A stretch of DNA of 64,000 nt from assembly GCA_013816585.1 (NCBI GenBank), contig JACDEE010000011.1, positions 1 through 64,000 of the forward strand, in the 5' to 3' direction. Positions 31,867 through 41,079 of the stretch are shown here, piece after piece; position 1 is the stretch's first letter, and each line of letters opens with the position of its first letter. The notes beneath the pieces are model-generated. The model did no database searches. It was not told where the DNA came from and saw only the letters and a program-made list of their open reading frames with translations. Position numbers and translations under genes: made by a program. This DNA is from Sphingosinicella sp. (GTDB lineage: Bacteria; Pseudomonadota; Alphaproteobacteria; Sphingomonadales; Sphingomonadaceae).

Positions 31867-32202
31867 ATGTCGGAAACCGCCGAAATATCCCTTACTGCCG
31901 CCGCGGCCGCCCGCGTCGCGGCCATTGCCGGCCGCCAGGGCAAGCCCGCGATTTTCCGCCTTGCCGTGGATGGCGGCGGCTGTGCGGGTTTCCAATATCG
32001 GTTCGGCCTTGCCGACGCGATCGAGGCGGACGACACCGCCGCGGTGCAGGATGGCGTTACCCTGGTGGTGGACGAAGTGAGCCTGGACCTGGTCCGGGGA
32101 AGCGCGGTTGATTATGTCGAATCGCTGGGCGGCGCGTCGTTCCAGGTAACCAATCCCAATGCCGCTTCCGGCTGCGGCTGCGGAACCAGCTTTTCCATCT
32201 GA
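31867..32202 (+). CDS. erpA: ErpA/IscA-type iron-sulfur insertion protein
   Basis: A 111-residue A-type carrier that delivers Fe-S clusters to apoproteins. The three cluster-binding cysteines are in place: GGGCAGFQY and the C-terminal GCGCGTSF. The fold blocks EISLTAAAAARVAAI and NPNAASGCGCG are typical. ErpA, IscA and similar names cannot be separated by sequence alone here. The ATG at 31867 removes a 12-residue extension of the frame that lacks support. Confidence 0.88.
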   Translation: MSETAEISLTAAAAARVAAIAGRQGKPAIFRLAVDGGGCAGFQYRFGLADAIEADDTAAVQDGVTLVVDEVSLDLVRGSAVDYVESLGGASFQVTNPNAASGCGCGTSFSI

Positions 32203-32226
32203 TCTTTGGCGGCTAAGCCGCTCTGC

Positions 32227-33015
32227 ATGAAGATCGTCACTTATAATCTGAACGGCATTCGCGCGCGGCTTCCGCGCCTCACCGAATATCTGGAGGAACA
32301 GAAGCCCGAAGTGGTTTGCCTTCAGGAGATCAAGTGCGACGACGACGTCTTTCCCATCGGCGACATACAGGCCACCGGCTATCGGGCGATCTGGCACGGC
32401 CAGAAGGGGTTTAACGGCGTAGCCATATTGGCGCGCGACGCGGATCCGATCCTGCGCCGGATAGGCTTGCCGGGGGATCCGGACGACACGCATAGCCGCT
32501 ATATCGAGGCCGAAGTCGGCGGCGTGATCGTGGGGAGCATCTACCTTCCCAATGGAAACCCGCAGCCCGGCCCCAAATTCGACTACAAACTGGCCTGGAT
32601 GGACCGGTTGCGCGAGCATGCCGCCAGACTGCTGGAAAGCGAGCTTCCGGTCGTACTTGCCGGCGATTTCAACGTCATCCCGACCGACAGCCACGACGAT
32701 GTCTTTTCGGTCCGCGCCATGGCGCATGATGCGCTGATGCAGCCCGAAAGCCGCGCCGCGTTCCGCCGGATCGTCCATCTCGGCTATACCGACGCCATCA
32801 GGGCGCGTTACCCGGAAGGGCAGATCTACACTTTCTGGGATTATACCGCCGGGGCCTGGCAGCGCGACGCGGGCTTTCGGATCGATCATCTGTTGCTGAG
32901 CCCGGTCGCGGCCGACTGCCTCACCGACGCGGGGGTGGACAAGGATTATCGCGGCCGCGAAAAGGCGTCCGACCATGCCCCGACCTGGGTGACGCTGGAT
33001 ATTCAGGGAATTTAA
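32227..33015 (+). CDS. xthA: Exodeoxyribonuclease III
   Basis: A 262-residue AP endonuclease/3'-5' exonuclease of base excision repair. The family motifs are KIVTYNLNGIRARLPRL, EVVCLQEIKCDDDVF with the metal-binding Glu, PVVLAGDFNVIP with the Asp-Asn pair, and KASDHAPTWVTL with the catalytic Asp-His. Full length. It is close behind the ErpA-type gene on the same strand. Confidence 0.95.
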   Translation: MKIVTYNLNGIRARLPRLTEYLEEQKPEVVCLQEIKCDDDVFPIGDIQATGYRAIWHGQKGFNGVAILARDADPILRRIGLPGDPDDTHSRYIEAEVGGVIVGSIYLPNGNPQPGPKFDYKLAWMDRLREHAARLLESELPVVLAGDFNVIPTDSHDDVFSVRAMAHDALMQPESRAAFRRIVHLGYTDAIRARYPEGQIYTFWDYTAGAWQRDAGFRIDHLLLSPVAADCLTDAGVDKDYRGREKASDHAPTWVTLDIQGI

Positions 33016-33017
33016 TT

Positions 33018-33038
33018 CGGGACCCTAACCGGGTCCCG
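33018..33038. terminator. Bidirectional hairpin between xthA and the response regulator
   Basis: An 8-bp stem CGGGACCC / GGGTCCCG with a 5-base loop directly after the xthA stop, between convergent genes. U tracts are weak on both sides. Confidence 0.45.
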
Positions 33039-33077
33039 TGATTCGGTGGCGTCGGAAGACAGCCGGCGCGGTCGCCC

Positions 33078-33449
33078 TTATCGCGCCAGATATTCGCGGA
33101 CGGTCGGCGCCAGGCTCATCGGATCGAAAGGCTTGGCGATGACTCCTTGCGCCCCCAACGCCTTGAATCCTTCGACTTCCTGCGCCTGCGTCCTGGCGGT
33201 GATGAAGACCACGGGAATATCCGCGGTTTCCGCCTGCTGGCGCAAATTGGCGAAGGTAGTGGGACCATCCATCCCCGGCATCATCACGTCGAGCAGGATC
33301 AGGCTCGGTTTCCATTCGGCCGCGACCGCGATCGCTTCGCTGCCCGACGAGCAGGTCCTGACCTCCAGCCCCGGATCAAGTTCCAGCGACATGGCCGCGA
33401 CCTCCCGGATGTCGGCCTCATCGTCTACGTAAAGGATCCGAACGCTCAT
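33078..33449 (-). CDS. Single-domain response regulator
   Basis: A 123-residue receiver domain: ILYVDDEADIREV supplies the acidic pocket, LILLDVMMPGMDG the phosphoacceptor Asp, VVFITART the Thr/Ser region and IAKPFDPMSL the Lys. There is no output domain, as in CheY-like relays. It starts one base after the stop of the hybrid kinase upstream and is almost certainly its partner. Confidence 0.93.
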   Translation of the reverse strand: MSVRILYVDDEADIREVAAMSLELDPGLEVRTCSSGSEAIAVAAEWKPSLILLDVMMPGMDGPTTFANLRQQAETADIPVVFITARTQAQEVEGFKALGAQGVIAKPFDPMSLAPTVREYLAR

Positions 33450-33450
33450 A

Positions 33451-36102
33451 TCATTCCTTGTCCGATTTTTTCATATACATGGCGATGAGTGTTTCCACGG
33501 TTTGCACCAGGTCGTCCAGGCTAGCGCGCGACTTGGTAAGCAAAGCCTCGACGCGCCGGGCCAGTTCCGGATCCTCATCCTGCGCAGAAAATATGACGGC
33601 CGGTATGGGTTTTCCGTCGTCCCGATGCATTACGGGGAGCAATTCAAGGCCGGAACCGCCAGGCAATGCGAGATCCAGGATGACCAGATCATAGCGTCGT
33701 TCCTTGAGTGCCGCTTTGGCCTCATCGAGGTCAGTCACCGAATCAAGATGCGCCCGCCCTTCAAAGGCGGCGGCCACCACGCGCAAAACATCCAGATCGT
33801 CTTCGACATGGAGAATGTGGGGAAGATGGTCGGCCGGAATCGCCATCCGTACGCCCTTGACCAGTTTTTCCGCCGAAATGGGTTTGTGCAGCCAGTCGAC
33901 GACCGCAATCGTCTGTGAAACTTCGTTGTTCGATCCTTCCGCGCTTGCGACCAGGATAGGTACGGAAGCGTAGCGCGGATCCGCGCGCAAGTCGCGGATC
34001 AGGCCGATCGATTCCTCCCCGGGGAGCGCTAGATCCAGGATGATCGCGGCATAGGTTTTATCAGCGGTAAGGCGCCGCATTTCGCTGCAGCTTGGTGCGA
34101 CATCACAGCCGAAGCCGGCCTTGTGCAGGGCTGCCTCCATCTCTGCCGCCGCTATCTTGTCTTCCTGGCAGATCAGAATTTGCCGCCTGTTTGATCTTTC
34201 CAGAGCGGCCGCCGCCGGAAGGTCCACGTGGAATACAGTGCCCTTCCCCAGTTCGGATTCGAAGCTAACGGTTCCGCCCAATCCTTCCACGATCTGCTTG
34301 ACGATGCTGAGGCCAAGCCCCGTTCCGCCTTTTTCGCGAGTGTCGGACGCGTCCTCCTGGGCGAATTTGGAAAAGAGGCGCGCCTGGAACTCCTTGGAAA
34401 TACCGGGTCCCTGATCGCGTATACTGATCCGGTGGTTCGTTTCGCCCGGCTGGATTGAGGTGAGGACCTCAGAACCATTTGGCGAAAATTTGGCCGCGTT
34501 GGAAAGGAGGTTGGTGACCACCTGCGTCAGCCGGTCGCCGTCGCCAATCGCGACGGGGTCGCCGCCTTCGTCCGCCAACGTCAATTTGACGCCATAGCCA
34601 TCGGCAAAGGCAAGATTGGACTGGATCGCCTGTTCGACCAGCGGGCGAAGCGAAACAGGCTTGGTATGAAATGTCATTTTCCCGGATTCGATCTTCTCCA
34701 GGTCCAGAATGTCGTTGATCAACCGTACCAGGCGTTCGCTGTTCGAATGAGCGATCCTGATCAGCTTTTGGGCGCGCTCTGGCAATGGGCCCGCCGCACC
34801 GACCGACAACAGGCCGAGCGAGCCGGCGATGGAAGTAAGCGGGGTCCTGAGCTCGTGGCTTACGGTCGAGACGAATTCCGTCTTCATCCTTTCCACGCGC
34901 TTGCGATCGGTGATGTCGCGAATCACCCCGATGAAATGAAGCCCGTCGCCCAGCGGCACGGCGCTTGTCGCAATGTCCGCGGTGAAATTGCTGCCGTCGC
35001 TTCGCCTGGCGATGAACTCGATCGGCCTGTTGGCCCGCTTGCCCACGTTGTTCGCGACCTTGTCTAGAAATAGCTTAACTTCTGCCTCCGATGGCGTTCC
35101 CTCGATCAGGAATCCCAGATTGCGGCCCAGCAGTTCGTCGGGCTCATAGCCCCACATCTGGGCCGCTGCCCGATTCAGGCTTTCAATCCTGCCGTCGGGA
35201 TCGTTCGTGATCATCCCGTCCATGGCCTCTTCGAAGATCGCTTGTTGTCGAGCGCTCAGATCCCGCAATCGGCCGACGGCGCGACGGGTCGCATTGACGC
35301 TCCGGTAAATGGCCCAGGCCGCGCCGCCCAGCAGGAGGAGCAGCAACGCCTCAAGCCCGAAGGTCATCCCCTGGGTAAGAGATCGCGATTTGTCGGCCGC
35401 GGCGGCCGCGTTTTGCAGGCGCGATCGTTCGATGGCATCCATCCGCGCGAGAAGCATTCTCATGCGATCCATCAGGTGCTTGCCTTCGCCGCCCGCAACG
35501 AGCTGAATCGCGGCACGGGTACGCCCTTGCTGGCGCAATCTTACGGTGCGTTCGGTAAAATCGATTTTCCGGTGACTTAGCGCGGCCAGCTCGGGCAGCA
35601 GGTTGGCGAAGGCTCTCTCGTTGGCGAAGCCTGACTTCAAAGCGCTCAATTCGGGTCCGACGCGCTTTCTCGCACCGTAATACGGCTCCAGAAATTCCGG
35701 CTGTCCGGTCACGATATAGCCGCGCTGGCCGGTTTCCAGATCCTGGTGAAGCGAAAGGAACCGCTCTAGTCGGGCCCTCGATTCATAGGCCTGGGTAACC
35801 CGGGAGCGGAGCTCCTGAGCATAATCGGACTGCCGCACCTGCAATGCGCCGAGCAGGAGCAGGATGAGAGGCACCGCGACGACCGCCGCAATCCGCAAAA
35901 AATGAGAAATGGGCGAGCGCGCCGAATCGTCATCGACCGGCGGAATGGCTCCGTCTTGATCCCCGAAGTGAGGAGATTGGTTCGAACCTTCCAACGCGTC
36001 TTCACTCCGGTCATGTCTCGGCGGCAGAATCCGAAAGCGGGTGTAGGAGACTTCTATGCACGATCCGATAAGAAACGACACTATTGAGTGAGATGCGCCC
36101 AA
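33451..36102 (-). CDS. Hybrid sensor histidine kinase (CHASE3-PAS-HisKA-HATPase-REC-REC)
   Basis: A protein of up to 883 residues. TM1 lies near 68-88. A CHASE3-type extracellular region follows (LHQDLETGQRGYIVTGQPEF), then TM2 near 245-265. The PAS domain is AIFEEAMDGMITNDPDGRIE. The HisKA phosphosite is FVSTVSHELRTPLTSI, and the ATPase boxes are NLLSNAAKFS, DQGPGI and KGGTGLGLSI. Two receiver domains end the protein, each with an ILDLALPG phosphosite. The longest frame uses TTG at 36102. The first 60 residues are not conserved-looking, so a downstream start is possible. The signal is unknown. Confidence 0.9.
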   Translation of the reverse strand: MGASHSIVSFLIGSCIEVSYTRFRILPPRHDRSEDALEGSNQSPHFGDQDGAIPPVDDDSARSPISHFLRIAAVVAVPLILLLLGALQVRQSDYAQELRSRVTQAYESRARLERFLSLHQDLETGQRGYIVTGQPEFLEPYYGARKRVGPELSALKSGFANERAFANLLPELAALSHRKIDFTERTVRLRQQGRTRAAIQLVAGGEGKHLMDRMRMLLARMDAIERSRLQNAAAAADKSRSLTQGMTFGLEALLLLLLGGAAWAIYRSVNATRRAVGRLRDLSARQQAIFEEAMDGMITNDPDGRIESLNRAAAQMWGYEPDELLGRNLGFLIEGTPSEAEVKLFLDKVANNVGKRANRPIEFIARRSDGSNFTADIATSAVPLGDGLHFIGVIRDITDRKRVERMKTEFVSTVSHELRTPLTSIAGSLGLLSVGAAGPLPERAQKLIRIAHSNSERLVRLINDILDLEKIESGKMTFHTKPVSLRPLVEQAIQSNLAFADGYGVKLTLADEGGDPVAIGDGDRLTQVVTNLLSNAAKFSPNGSEVLTSIQPGETNHRISIRDQGPGISKEFQARLFSKFAQEDASDTREKGGTGLGLSIVKQIVEGLGGTVSFESELGKGTVFHVDLPAAAALERSNRRQILICQEDKIAAAEMEAALHKAGFGCDVAPSCSEMRRLTADKTYAAIILDLALPGEESIGLIRDLRADPRYASVPILVASAEGSNNEVSQTIAVVDWLHKPISAEKLVKGVRMAIPADHLPHILHVEDDLDVLRVVAAAFEGRAHLDSVTDLDEAKAALKERRYDLVILDLALPGGSGLELLPVMHRDDGKPIPAVIFSAQDEDPELARRVEALLTKSRASLDDLVQTVETLIAMYMKKSDKE

Positions 36103-36136
36103 TCCTCACCTGCAGGAACGGTGCGCGAGCTAATCT

Positions 36137-36259
36137 CTACAAAACATCTCCGAACATCAGCCAGAGCAGCCCGAGCCAGGCGATCAGGGCAAAGGCGCCA
36201 AACAAGCCCACCAGATGCCTCGGCCGTTCTGCAGGCCTGTCCTCATCATCTTCCCGCAT
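36137..36259 (-). CDS. Small single-pass membrane protein
   Basis: A 40-residue frame beginning MREDDEDRPAERPRHLVGLF and ending in one hydrophobic helix with WLGLLWLMFGDVL. It starts 8 bases after the stop of the GNAT gene on the same strand, so it is probably co-transcribed. The charged N-terminus plus single helix suggests a small inner-membrane protein. Confidence 0.5.
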   Translation of the reverse strand: MREDDEDRPAERPRHLVGLFGAFALIAWLGLLWLMFGDVL

Positions 36260-36267
36260 CGCGTTTT

Positions 36268-37413
36268 CTAAAGCGCCTTTTCGTAGATGCGGTAGGTCTT
36301 GTTGATGAAGCTGTCGGTCGCTTCCGCGATCGATCGCATCCCCGCATTATCCTCCAGGATCCAGCCAATCTCCCCCCTTGTGGCGCCATAATTGGCCACC
36401 GAAGCCCGGCGAATTGTATCGATCAGCATGAAGGCGAGCTGGCTTGCCATGCGCGATGCCTGAAGGCGCCTCACCACGCCCATCAAAGGGACGCGCATCG
36501 TTCGCACGCGGAGTTTGCGCAGGCGCCAGAGCAATTTCGCCCAGCCGAAGGGAAACAGGCGTCCGTCCAGATCCCCTGTCATTTCATTGAGATCCGGCAA
36601 GGTGATCATGAAGGCCACGGGCTCGCCGTCCAGCTCGGCGATCCGGATCAGATCCTCGAACACGATCGGCTTCAATTTCTTGCCGGCATAAGCGATTTCC
36701 GAATCGGTCAGCGGGACGAAGCCCCAATTGTCCGACCATGCGTCGTTGAGAATATTGAGGATGGTCGCCGCTTCCTGGGCGAAGCGCGATTTGTCGACCT
36801 TGCGGATGACGATGCGGCTGTTGCGTTCGCCGCTGGCGACGATGCGCTGCACCACCGGCATCTCGCGCGCGATATCCAGCTGGTAGGTATAAAGGTCCTT
36901 CACGCCCTTATAGCCCGCTGCTTCGACCCAGGCTTCGTAAGCGGGCAGATGATGCCCCATCATGACCGTGGGCGGGTGATCGTGGCCCATGATCAGCAAA
37001 CCTGGCTCGTCCCAAACGGACAGACTGAACGGCCCCTGCGCGCGGGTCATGCCCTGGCCGCGCAACCATGTTTCGGCGTGGCCTATCAGCCCCGTCGCCA
37101 CCTCACCGTCCGCCGCCTCCAGCATGCCCCAATGGCCGGTGCCCGGCCCGCCGCCCTGCTCGGCTGGCATTTCGATAACCAGCCGGTCGACCTGCGCTGA
37201 TATGCGCCCCACCACTTTTCCATCGCGCTCCGCCAGGAAGAGGGCTGCGGTCGCATGCTCGAACCAGGGGTTCTGCTTGGGATCGATTAACCCATGCACT
37301 TCGGCTTTCAGGGGTGGAACCCAATGCGGGTCGTTCGCATAAAGCGTCCAGGGAAGGTCGACGAAGGCCTTGCGGTCGGCTTTGCCCGTGACGGGCCTGA
37401 TGTTCAGTCCCAT
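36268..37413 (-). CDS. GNAT-fold acyltransferase-like protein
   Basis: A 381-residue protein starting MGLNIRPVTGKADRKAFVDL, with WTLYANDPHWVPPLKAEVHG and, later, GPFSLSVWDEPGLLIMGHDH. Proteins with this pattern are annotated as GNAT acetyltransferases or, misleadingly, as dATP pyrophosphohydrolases. No substrate is known. The C-terminal half (LIRIAELDGEPVAFMITLPD) looks like a second GNAT-like lobe. It is followed by a 40-residue membrane protein. Confidence 0.75.
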   Translation of the reverse strand: MGLNIRPVTGKADRKAFVDLPWTLYANDPHWVPPLKAEVHGLIDPKQNPWFEHATAALFLAERDGKVVGRISAQVDRLVIEMPAEQGGGPGTGHWGMLEAADGEVATGLIGHAETWLRGQGMTRAQGPFSLSVWDEPGLLIMGHDHPPTVMMGHHLPAYEAWVEAAGYKGVKDLYTYQLDIAREMPVVQRIVASGERNSRIVIRKVDKSRFAQEAATILNILNDAWSDNWGFVPLTDSEIAYAGKKLKPIVFEDLIRIAELDGEPVAFMITLPDLNEMTGDLDGRLFPFGWAKLLWRLRKLRVRTMRVPLMGVVRRLQASRMASQLAFMLIDTIRRASVANYGATRGEIGWILEDNAGMRSIAEATDSFINKTYRIYEKAL

Positions 37414-37519
37414 CGAGGGGAGATCTCCCTGAGTGCGCGCGAAGCGGAAAGGCAGAATATGCGGCTCCTGCCGCTTCCTAACGCCTCCTTTCCAGCGCCG
37501 CTAGAGCATGACCGCTCCC

Positions 37520-37984
37520 TCATTCACCGCCTTGCTTTTCGTCCGTGGTCTCAACCACCGTCTCCTTCAGGGGAGAGAGAACCCACAAGGTGATTATCGT
37601 GGCGAGCGAAAGGACGAGGGCCACATCATAGCTGCCGAGCCCCACCGCCGTCCCCATCGCGCCCGTCGCCCAAAGGCTTGCGGCGGTGGCCGTTCCCTTG
37701 ACGCTATCCTTCAGCCGCAGGATCGCGCCCCCGCCGATAAATCCCATGCCGGTGATGATGCCCTCGACGATCCGGGCCAACGCCTCAGGCTGATCGGCCG
37801 TGATCTATTCCGCCGCCTGAATGAAGCCGCAACTGGCCAGCGCCACCAGGGGGAAGGTCCGAATCCCGGCGCTTCGTTCCCCTTTCTCCCGGTTCCATCC
37901 GATCGGCAAGGCGAGCAGATAGGCGGCGGCCAGCGCAATCGCGTGCGGAACGATGTTGAAGTTATTGGAAAAGAATTCTTGCAT
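37520..37984 (-). pseudogene. MgtC-family protein interrupted by an in-frame TAG
   Basis: A 154-codon reading frame with MgtC/SapB features: IALAAAYLLALPIGWNREKG, GIRTFPLVALASCGFIQAAE, then TAG (37805-37807), then ITADQPEALARIVEGIITGM and GFIGGGAILRLKDSVKGTAT. Frame is kept on both sides of the stop. In relatives a Ser or similar residue stands here, so TCG to TAG is the simplest explanation. Unless suppressed or a sequencing error, the product lacks the second half of its membrane domain. Confidence 0.8.
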
Positions 37985-38079
37985 GGCAGGCCTCAAATTT
38001 CGACAAGGCTGGATCAGTTTGGTGATAATGTCGAGATGCGGGGCGTCAGCCTCGGGGTGATCCCGGCGAGGAGAAGACC

Positions 38080-38391
38080 ATGATCAAGCTCAAATCATTC
38101 CTGCCCTTATTGTGCCTCGCGGCGTTCGCCTGCGACGGTCCCCGCGAAAATGCGGGTGAAAAGGCGGATGTGGCCTCAGGCGCGGTCGGCAGCGAAGACA
38201 CGCTTCGGCGGGGACCGGCCGAGCGCCTTGGCCAGAAAGCGGACGAAGCGATCGAACGTCAGTCCGAAGCCCTGGACGCGCAGGCAAGTTCGTTGGAAGC
38301 GTCCGCCGATAAAGCGAGCGAGAAAGCGAAGCAGGAAGCCAAGGCGCTTCGCGAGCAGGCCGATCAGGTTCGAAACCAGTCGGGCAATTGA
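38080..38391 (+). CDS. Putative small exported (lipo)protein
   Basis: A 103-residue protein with a signal sequence (MIKLKSFLPLLCLAAFACDG) whose Cys19 could be a lipid attachment site, although the lipobox is not ideal. The mature part is a charged helix (ALDAQASSLEASADKASEKA), likely coiled coil. No domain recognised. It converges on the acylase gene. Confidence 0.65.
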   Translation: MIKLKSFLPLLCLAAFACDGPRENAGEKADVASGAVGSEDTLRRGPAERLGQKADEAIERQSEALDAQASSLEASADKASEKAKQEAKALREQADQVRNQSGN

Positions 38392-38400
38392 ACGCGCCGG

Positions 38401-40794
38401 TTAGGAAGGCGCCTTGCCCGGACGAAGCAGCGTCCGGCCGACCGCCCGGACGTCGATCGCGGCGCGGCTGAATAGCATCGGCTGCATCTCGCCTTTGATC
38501 CATGGGCCATATTGATCGCGATAATGAGGCGATCGTGGGTCGTTCGACTGGCCAGGAAGGTTGAGCATCAGTGAATTGTCCCATGCCCCGACGTCGATGA
38601 TTTGGAGATAGCTGGCGCCGCCGCTCACGTTCCAGCTCGGTGAACCACGCAGCCACCGTGCCATGACGGTATAGGAATCTCCGCCGGACCCCTCGCCCTC
38701 GATCGCCGGAAAGGCAGCGGCGATGGCCGGGATGCGTGACAGCGGGTGCGCGATGCGCACCTGGTGCAGCGCGCCCCAACGCCAGGCGGCCGGGTCGGGG
38801 CCCATGATCTGGCGTGCGCTGTTCCAGGCGGCCGCCAGGGCCGCGTCGAACAGGGCGTCGCGGATTGCGACGGGGTTCGCGCCCAGCCGGCCATCAGGGC
38901 CGGCCATCAGGCCGAGCAGCACCGAAGGCGAGATTTCGGTGACCAGATCCCGCGCCTTTTCGGGAACGATCCTGGCGAGCATTCTGGCCCCTAGCTCCCG
39001 CCACAATATCTCGAACAAGGCGGCTTGGCCGCTATCGCCTTCGAGCCGCGCATTCCAGCCGCTCAGCATCCTTATCGCGGGTTCCGCGCCGGCCGAGCCG
39101 TGCGTTGGAAGCAATGCCATCAGTTGCCGGGCGGGCGCGGAAAATGTGTCGTGCATAAGCGTGACGCTGTCCGCGAGGCTGTGCTTCGGCTGTGCGGAGA
39201 GCGTTTCGACAATCCGGTCGTAACGGTAAGGATCGCGGAAGGAGAAAGCGGGGATCCGGTCACGCGGCCAATTTGGTGGAAGGTTGTTCTGGTTGGCCGA
39301 GGCGAACCAGCCCTTCGCCGGATTATATTCGCTGGGGAGCGAACGGAAGTCGCGCATTCCCGTCCAATCGTAGCGCCCGTCGCCCGGCACCGGCATCAGC
39401 CCTTCGCCGCGGCGCCGCACGGGGGCGTAGCCAATGACCTGCCAGCCATGGTTTCCGTCCACGTCGGCATAATGGAAGTTGGTGGGGGACGGATGGAAGC
39501 GGAACGCGTCGCGAAGGCTCTTCCAGTCGCGCGCGAGGTTGATGGCGATCATGGCGAAAGCGCCGCCGCCGCCCGGCTGCAGATCGATCGTCGCCACCGA
39601 AGTCGCGCGATGCTTTGTCGGATCATGGGCGACGACCGGCCCCTGCGCGGCGAAGCGTAATGTCATCTTCGCCGGCGCGGCGTCGCGCACGGGAATGGCG
39701 ATGTCGACCCGCTCGAACCTTTTCCACCCGTCGCCGTGGCGATAAAGTTCGGAATCGTCGGGATTGAGTTCCAGGATGAACAGATCGGCCTGGTCGATAT
39801 GGAAATTGGTGCGGCCGAACGCGAAGCGGTCCGTATGGCCCTGCATGATCCCGGGGAGTCCTGGCGCTCCGCCACCGATTACGTCCAGGCCTGGGGCGCT
39901 GAGATGGGCCACGTGCCGGGGACCGAAGCTGCCTATGCCCAAATGCGGGTCGTTGGCCAGGATCGCCCGGCCGGTGGCGCTGCGCGCGGGCCCGATCGTC
40001 CAGGCGTTGCTGCCGGCGTTGGTCAGTTCATTGGAGCTTGCGGCAGGCACCGGCAGATCGGGCCTTGGGGCCAAAGAACCGAACGGCAACCCTTCCAGCC
40101 CCAGCACGCCAAGATCGGCCTCCGAAACCGCGGCCGCATCGAGGCCTTCGGGCACGGTGAGCGGCCATGCGGGGCGCAGCGGCGCTACCACCGCGTCCAG
40201 TTCGAGCAACCCCATTCCGGCAAGTCGGGCACGGCGAATTTCGTCCTCGACGCTTCCCAATGAAGCTCCCGGCGCCAGAACCAGGTCCCTCACATCCCAT
40301 TTCAGCGGTCGGACCCCAAGGATTTCATATTCCAGCGGCAGCAGCGCGGGATTGGCGACAACTTCGTCGATGCGCGCATTGATCCCGGCCACATAGGCAC
40401 GGGCGCAGGCGAGAATTTCGGCAGGCGCGCGCGCCAGTTCCTGGTCCAGGTCGCCGCGATAATGGAACAGGCGCGCCCTGCCGTCATGGAGGGCGAATTC
40501 GGCCCCGAACGCTTCCGCCAGACGCCCAACTTCCCTCCGATGAGCGAGGTCCAGCTGGAATAACCGGTCGCGGGCGACGACATAGCCCTGGCCGAAAAAG
40601 GCATCCGGTTTCGATCGCGCCCGAATATGGGGGATTCCGTAAGAATCGTCGACAATCTCGATCGGGGCGGACAGCCCGGCAACTTCGACGCGCCGCCGCC
40701 GCGAAAGGGGCAATGCCGCGCCACCGCGACCGGCGCCGGAAACAAGCGCCATCATGGCGGCCGACTGGAGCAGGAAGGAACGGCGGTTGAGCAT
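38401..40794 (-). CDS. Penicillin acylase family (S45) amidase, Tat-exported
   Basis: A 797-residue Ntn hydrolase precursor. The N-terminus MLNRRSFLLQSAAMMALVSG is a twin-arginine signal. The precursor cuts before the nucleophile Ser in ELTNAGSNAWTIGPARSATG (about residue 260), giving alpha and beta chains. The beta chain shows ILANDPHLGIGSFGP and the GLPGIMQGHTDRFAFGRTNF block. Family members hydrolyse penicillins, acyl-homoserine lactones or other N-acyl compounds. The substrate cannot be read from sequence. It is divergent from the TonB receptor and may supply or process what that receptor takes up. Confidence 0.87.
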   Translation of the reverse strand: MLNRRSFLLQSAAMMALVSGAGRGGAALPLSRRRRVEVAGLSAPIEIVDDSYGIPHIRARSKPDAFFGQGYVVARDRLFQLDLAHRREVGRLAEAFGAEFALHDGRARLFHYRGDLDQELARAPAEILACARAYVAGINARIDEVVANPALLPLEYEILGVRPLKWDVRDLVLAPGASLGSVEDEIRRARLAGMGLLELDAVVAPLRPAWPLTVPEGLDAAAVSEADLGVLGLEGLPFGSLAPRPDLPVPAASSNELTNAGSNAWTIGPARSATGRAILANDPHLGIGSFGPRHVAHLSAPGLDVIGGGAPGLPGIMQGHTDRFAFGRTNFHIDQADLFILELNPDDSELYRHGDGWKRFERVDIAIPVRDAAPAKMTLRFAAQGPVVAHDPTKHRATSVATIDLQPGGGGAFAMIAINLARDWKSLRDAFRFHPSPTNFHYADVDGNHGWQVIGYAPVRRRGEGLMPVPGDGRYDWTGMRDFRSLPSEYNPAKGWFASANQNNLPPNWPRDRIPAFSFRDPYRYDRIVETLSAQPKHSLADSVTLMHDTFSAPARQLMALLPTHGSAGAEPAIRMLSGWNARLEGDSGQAALFEILWRELGARMLARIVPEKARDLVTEISPSVLLGLMAGPDGRLGANPVAIRDALFDAALAAAWNSARQIMGPDPAAWRWGALHQVRIAHPLSRIPAIAAAFPAIEGEGSGGDSYTVMARWLRGSPSWNVSGGASYLQIIDVGAWDNSLMLNLPGQSNDPRSPHYRDQYGPWIKGEMQPMLFSRAAIDVRAVGRTLLRPGKAPS

Positions 40795-40877
40795 CGGGCA
40801 AAATTCTCCGCAAGATTAAGCCCAGGCTAGCGCAGCCATTCCGTCGCCGGATAATGGCAAGCGATCGCCCGATCATA

Positions 40878-40918
40878 AGGTCAGGCTATGGGTCGCCCAT
40901 AGTCTGCGTCTATGACCT
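40878..40918. promoter_or_regulatory. Nested inverted repeats in the acylase / TonB receptor divergent region
   Basis: CTATGGG-TCG-CCCATAG (40886-40902) is a perfect 7-bp inverted repeat, inside a wider pair AGGTCA (40878-40883) and TGACCT (40913-40918). It lies in the 285-base gap between divergent genes and may be a shared operator. No promoter could be assigned firmly. Confidence 0.35.
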
Positions 40919-41079
40919 AGCTAAGCAATGGAAGCCCGATAGCCATTGACGCTTGTCAGCGCAGACCGGCACGCTCTGGCCGGAGTGTACCGTCCAAATA
41001 AGAAAACGGGTGGACGCGATTGAAACAAGACGGCAGGATTCCCGATCGACGGGTTGTCCGGCACCTGAGGGGGATGGTT

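Noticed and set aside
41020-41079. Extended start (TTG 41020) for the TonB receptor
   Set aside because: The extension puts polar residues before the signal peptide, while GAGGGGG supports the ATG at 41080.
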